A DNA stretch of 64,000 nucleotides from Actinokineospora iranica (GTDB taxonomy: Bacteria; Actinomycetota; Actinomycetes; Mycobacteriales; Pseudonocardiaceae): NCBI RefSeq assembly GCF_900101685.1, contig NZ_FMZZ01000005.1, positions 328,130 through 392,129 on the forward strand, in the 5' to 3' direction. The notes beneath the pieces are model-generated. The model did not search any database. It saw only the letters and a list, made by a program, of their open reading frames with translations, and had not been told where the DNA came from. The position numbers were made by a program, and so were the translations under genes. Within the stretch, counting starts at the first letter, position 1, and every line of letters starts with the position of its first letter. Below, piece after piece: positions 62,175 through 64,000 of the stretch.

Positions 62175-62678
62175 TCATTCGGGGTGGTCGGCCAGCCAGG
62201 TGGCGGCGAACTCGGCCTCGCTGGCCAGGAGTTTGCGCACCTGTTCCGCGATCACCGACTCGATTTTTCCGCCGATCAAGGGGATTTTGACCTTCACTTC
62301 CGCGTCCGTGCGCCACTCGCTGCCGGTGGGGGTGTCGGTGAGGCGGAAGCGGCCCTTGATCTCGCCGGGCATACCCGCGACCGCGGCTGTGGTGGTGCCC
62401 TCGAAGCGGGAGCCGTCCGGGCTCCAGGTCTCGGTCCGCTCGACTACCAGGTCGCCCTTGGCGACGGTGCGGACCACCGAGGGGAGGCGGGACGCCTCCA
62501 GGCCCTGGCGCAGGCTGTAGGAGACGCCGTCACCAGTGGTTTCGTACGCGGTGAGCTCGGCGCCCTTGCCGCCGAGCACCCTGAGGCGCTCGTCGAGAAA
62601 GGCCCGGTCCACCAGCGCCGCGTGCACCCTGGACGCGGGTGCGGTGAACTCGGCGCGGTGCTCGATGCGGCTGGGCAT
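62175..62678 (-). CDS. DUF2505 family protein (Rv0481c-like)
   Basis: A protein of 167 residues from ATG 62678. It has SRIEHRAEFTAPASRVHAALVD at the start, LTAYETTGDGVSYSLRQGLE, then RFEGTTTAAVAGMPGEIKGRF and the end IGGKIESVIAEQVRKLLASEAEFAATWLADHP. This is the SRPBCC-like DUF2505 family. In mycobacteria a DUF2505 gene (Rv0481c) is divergent from murB (Rv0482), and the same arrangement is seen here with 19 bases between starts. The function is unknown. Confidence 0.87.
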   Translation of the reverse strand: MPSRIEHRAEFTAPASRVHAALVDRAFLDERLRVLGGKGAELTAYETTGDGVSYSLRQGLEASRLPSVVRTVAKGDLVVERTETWSPDGSRFEGTTTAAVAGMPGEIKGRFRLTDTPTGSEWRTDAEVKVKIPLIGGKIESVIAEQVRKLLASEAEFAATWLADHPE

Positions 62679-62697
62679 GGGCTGGAGGTTACCGTTT

Positions 62698-63798
62698 GTG
62701 CCCGTGACCAGCCTCCCCCTCGGCGCCGACGTCCGCACCGGAGTCCCCCTCAGCGGATACACGACCCTGCGGCTCGGTGGACCAGCCGCCAGATTCGTCG
62801 CGGCGGGGACGGCCGCCGAGGTGGTCGACGCGGTTCGGGCCACCGACCAGGACGGTGACCCGCTGCTGGTGCTCGGCGGCGGGTCCAACCTCGTCGTCGG
62901 CGACCTGGGGTTCGACGGGACCGTCGTGCTGGTCGCCAACCGGGGCAGCAAGATCGACTGCACGGCCCCCGGCCGGGTCCAGCTCACTGTCGAGGCGGGG
63001 GAGGACTGGGACACCGTGGTCGCGGGCACCGTCGAAGCCGGGCTCGGCGGCCTCGAATGCCTCTCCGGCATCCCCGGCCTGGTCGGCGCGACCCCGGTGC
63101 AGAACGTCGGCGCCTACGGTGTCGAGGTCGCCCAGGTGCTCGTCTCGGTCGACCTGTACGACCGGCCCACCGGCGAGATCCGCACGCTCACCGCCGCCGA
63201 ACTCGGCCTGGGCTACCGGACCAGCGTCCTCAAGGGCACCGACCGCGCCGTCGTCCTGCGCGCCCGCTTCGAACTCGTGGACGACGGCCTGTCCGCCCCC
63301 ATCCGCTACACCGAACTCGCCCGCGCCCTGGGCGTCCGCCAAGACGCCCGGGTGCCGGTCGCCGCGGCCCGGGAGGCGGTGCTCGACCTGCGCCGGGGCA
63401 AGGGCATGGTGCTCGACGCCGTCGATCACGACACCTGGAGCGCCGGCTCGTTCTTCACCAACCCCATCGTCCCCGACGACGGCCTCGACGCGGTGCTCGC
63501 CCGGATCGTGGCCGCGGTCGGGCCGGACGTCACGATCCCGCGCTACCCGGCCGGGCTGGGCGCGTCGAAGCTGTCGGCGGCCTGGCTCATCGAGCGCGCC
63601 GGGTTCGCCAAGGGGCACGCGGGCGCGGGCGGGCGGGTCGCGCTGTCCTCGAAGCACACCCTGGCGCTGACCAACCGGGGCGACGCGACCACCGCGGACC
63701 TCCTGGCCCTGGCCCTGGAGGTCCGCGACGGCGTGCGCGCGGCCTTCGGCGTCGACCTGCACCTCGAACCGGTGCTGGTCAACTGCTCCCTGAGCTGA
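62698..63798 (+). CDS. murB: UDP-N-acetylenolpyruvoylglucosamine reductase
   Basis: A protein of 366 residues. MurB reduces UDP-GlcNAc-enolpyruvate to UDP-MurNAc in peptidoglycan synthesis, with FAD and NADPH. The FAD domain shows SGYTTLRLGGPAARF, LVLGGGSNLVV, GLECLSGIPGLVGATPVQNVGAYG, and the catalytic serine loop WSAGSFFTNPIV. Then GASKLSAAWLIERAGF and ALTNRGDATTADLL complete it. GTG at 62698 is chosen with GGAGG nine bases before; GTG at 62704 with TACCGT eight bases upstream is an alternative leaderless start. It is divergent from DUF2505, as in mycobacteria. Confidence 0.95.
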   Translation: MPVTSLPLGADVRTGVPLSGYTTLRLGGPAARFVAAGTAAEVVDAVRATDQDGDPLLVLGGGSNLVVGDLGFDGTVVLVANRGSKIDCTAPGRVQLTVEAGEDWDTVVAGTVEAGLGGLECLSGIPGLVGATPVQNVGAYGVEVAQVLVSVDLYDRPTGEIRTLTAAELGLGYRTSVLKGTDRAVVLRARFELVDDGLSAPIRYTELARALGVRQDARVPVAAAREAVLDLRRGKGMVLDAVDHDTWSAGSFFTNPIVPDDGLDAVLARIVAAVGPDVTIPRYPAGLGASKLSAAWLIERAGFAKGHAGAGGRVALSSKHTLALTNRGDATTADLLALALEVRDGVRAAFGVDLHLEPVLVNCSLS

Positions 63799-63808
63799 TC
63801 AGCCGGGG

Positions 63809-64000
63809 CTAGCCGACGCGGTGCGCGCGGGTGGCCGAGGCCTGCGCGCGCGGCTTCATGACGATCTGGTCGAGGTTCACGTGCGGGGCCCTGGTCACCG
63901 CGAACGCGATCACCTCGGCCACGTCGTCCGCGGTGAGCGGGACGAGGCCGTCGTAGACCTTGGCGGCCTTGTCGGTGTCGCCGTCGAAGCGGGTCACCGA
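63809..64000 (-). CDS. Short-chain dehydrogenase/reductase, C-terminal part (5' end outside window)
   Basis: The last 63 or so residues read VTRFDGDTDKAAKVYDGL, then VPLTADDVAEVIAFAVTRAPHVNLDQIVMKPRAQ. The ending ADDVAEVIAFAVTRPPHVNIDEIVIRP-like is characteristic of the YdfG/SDR-type NADP-dependent 3-hydroxy acid dehydrogenases. The Rossmann and YxxxK parts lie beyond the window. It converges on murB, about 10 bases apart. Confidence 0.8.
   Translation of the reverse strand, partial: SVTRFDGDTDKAAKVYDGLVPLTADDVAEVIAFAVTRAPHVNLDQIVMKPRAQASATRAHRVG

Overview
The window is one contig of a high-GC Gram-positive bacterium. Nearly all genes show strong third-position GC, many start with GTG, and ATGA/GTGA stop-start overlaps are common. 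The block at 49460-50970 (XRE regulator, HbhA-like protein, DUF2516 membrane protein) and the divergent DUF2505/murB pair at 62175-63798 match, by family and order, parts of the mycobacterial Rv0474-Rv0482 region. With the sigma factors, the TipA-type MerR protein and the HbhA tail, this points to Actinomycetia, most likely Pseudonocardiales. That placement is inference, not a database result.

Region 1 (1-25733) is mainly a cell-surface polysaccharide locus. It starts inside an asparagine-synthase-like gene and continues with a NeuD-type acetyltransferase, a DegT/WbpE-type sugar aminotransferase and a WbpD-type acetyltransferase. A large secreted modular protein and a family 2 glycosyltransferase follow. 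After a two-component system and a SigE-family sigma factor with its membrane partner, a leftward operon (17443 to 12794) encodes a Wzz-like protein, an O-antigen ligase/polymerase, a Wzx-like flippase and a glycosyltransferase. Beside it lie a polytopic membrane glycosyltransferase, a beta-helix lipoprotein, a membrane-anchored propeller-like protein with an MFS transporter, a family 4 glycosyltransferase and UDP-glucose dehydrogenase. Together these could make amino-sugar and uronic-acid precursors, assemble a repeat unit, flip it, polymerise it and set chain length.

Region 2 (25734-33095) is mixed. It has a PP2C-like phosphatase with the remnant of a paralogue beside it, and an HTH plus Clp-N gene pair behind two perfect palindromes. 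A VOC protein, a ChaA-type antiporter and a divergent YczE/MocR pair follow. An array of four perfect hairpins comes next, then a repetitive secreted protein.

Region 3 (33247-37531) is the most interesting part. A cytosolic-looking subtilisin faces a translationally coupled operon of a sigma factor, a 132-residue unknown protein and a TPR-CHAT caspase-like protease. The layout resembles, by analogy only, systems in which a CHAT protease controls a sigma factor by cleaving a small partner.

Region 4 (37616-45703) carries an aminotransferase, DUF445, CGNR and VOC proteins, a PadR-ABC transporter operon with a strong terminator, and a PhyH-family dioxygenase. Region 5 (45883-48100) is a graveyard: three gene remnants (a PucR/GAF regulator, an MFS transporter and a 3-hydroxybutyrate dehydrogenase-like SDR) with frameshifts, an in-frame stop and deletion junctions. 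Region 6 (48336-64000) holds the HbhA block, an orphan response regulator, several metabolic enzymes, purU, a TipA-like MerR regulator with a 19-bp promoter spacer, a methyltransferase, DUF2505, murB and a partial SDR. Two large non-coding stretches here (58688-59892 and 61548-62174) contain tandem and inverted repeats. No rRNA, tRNA, CRISPR array or complete insertion sequence was seen.
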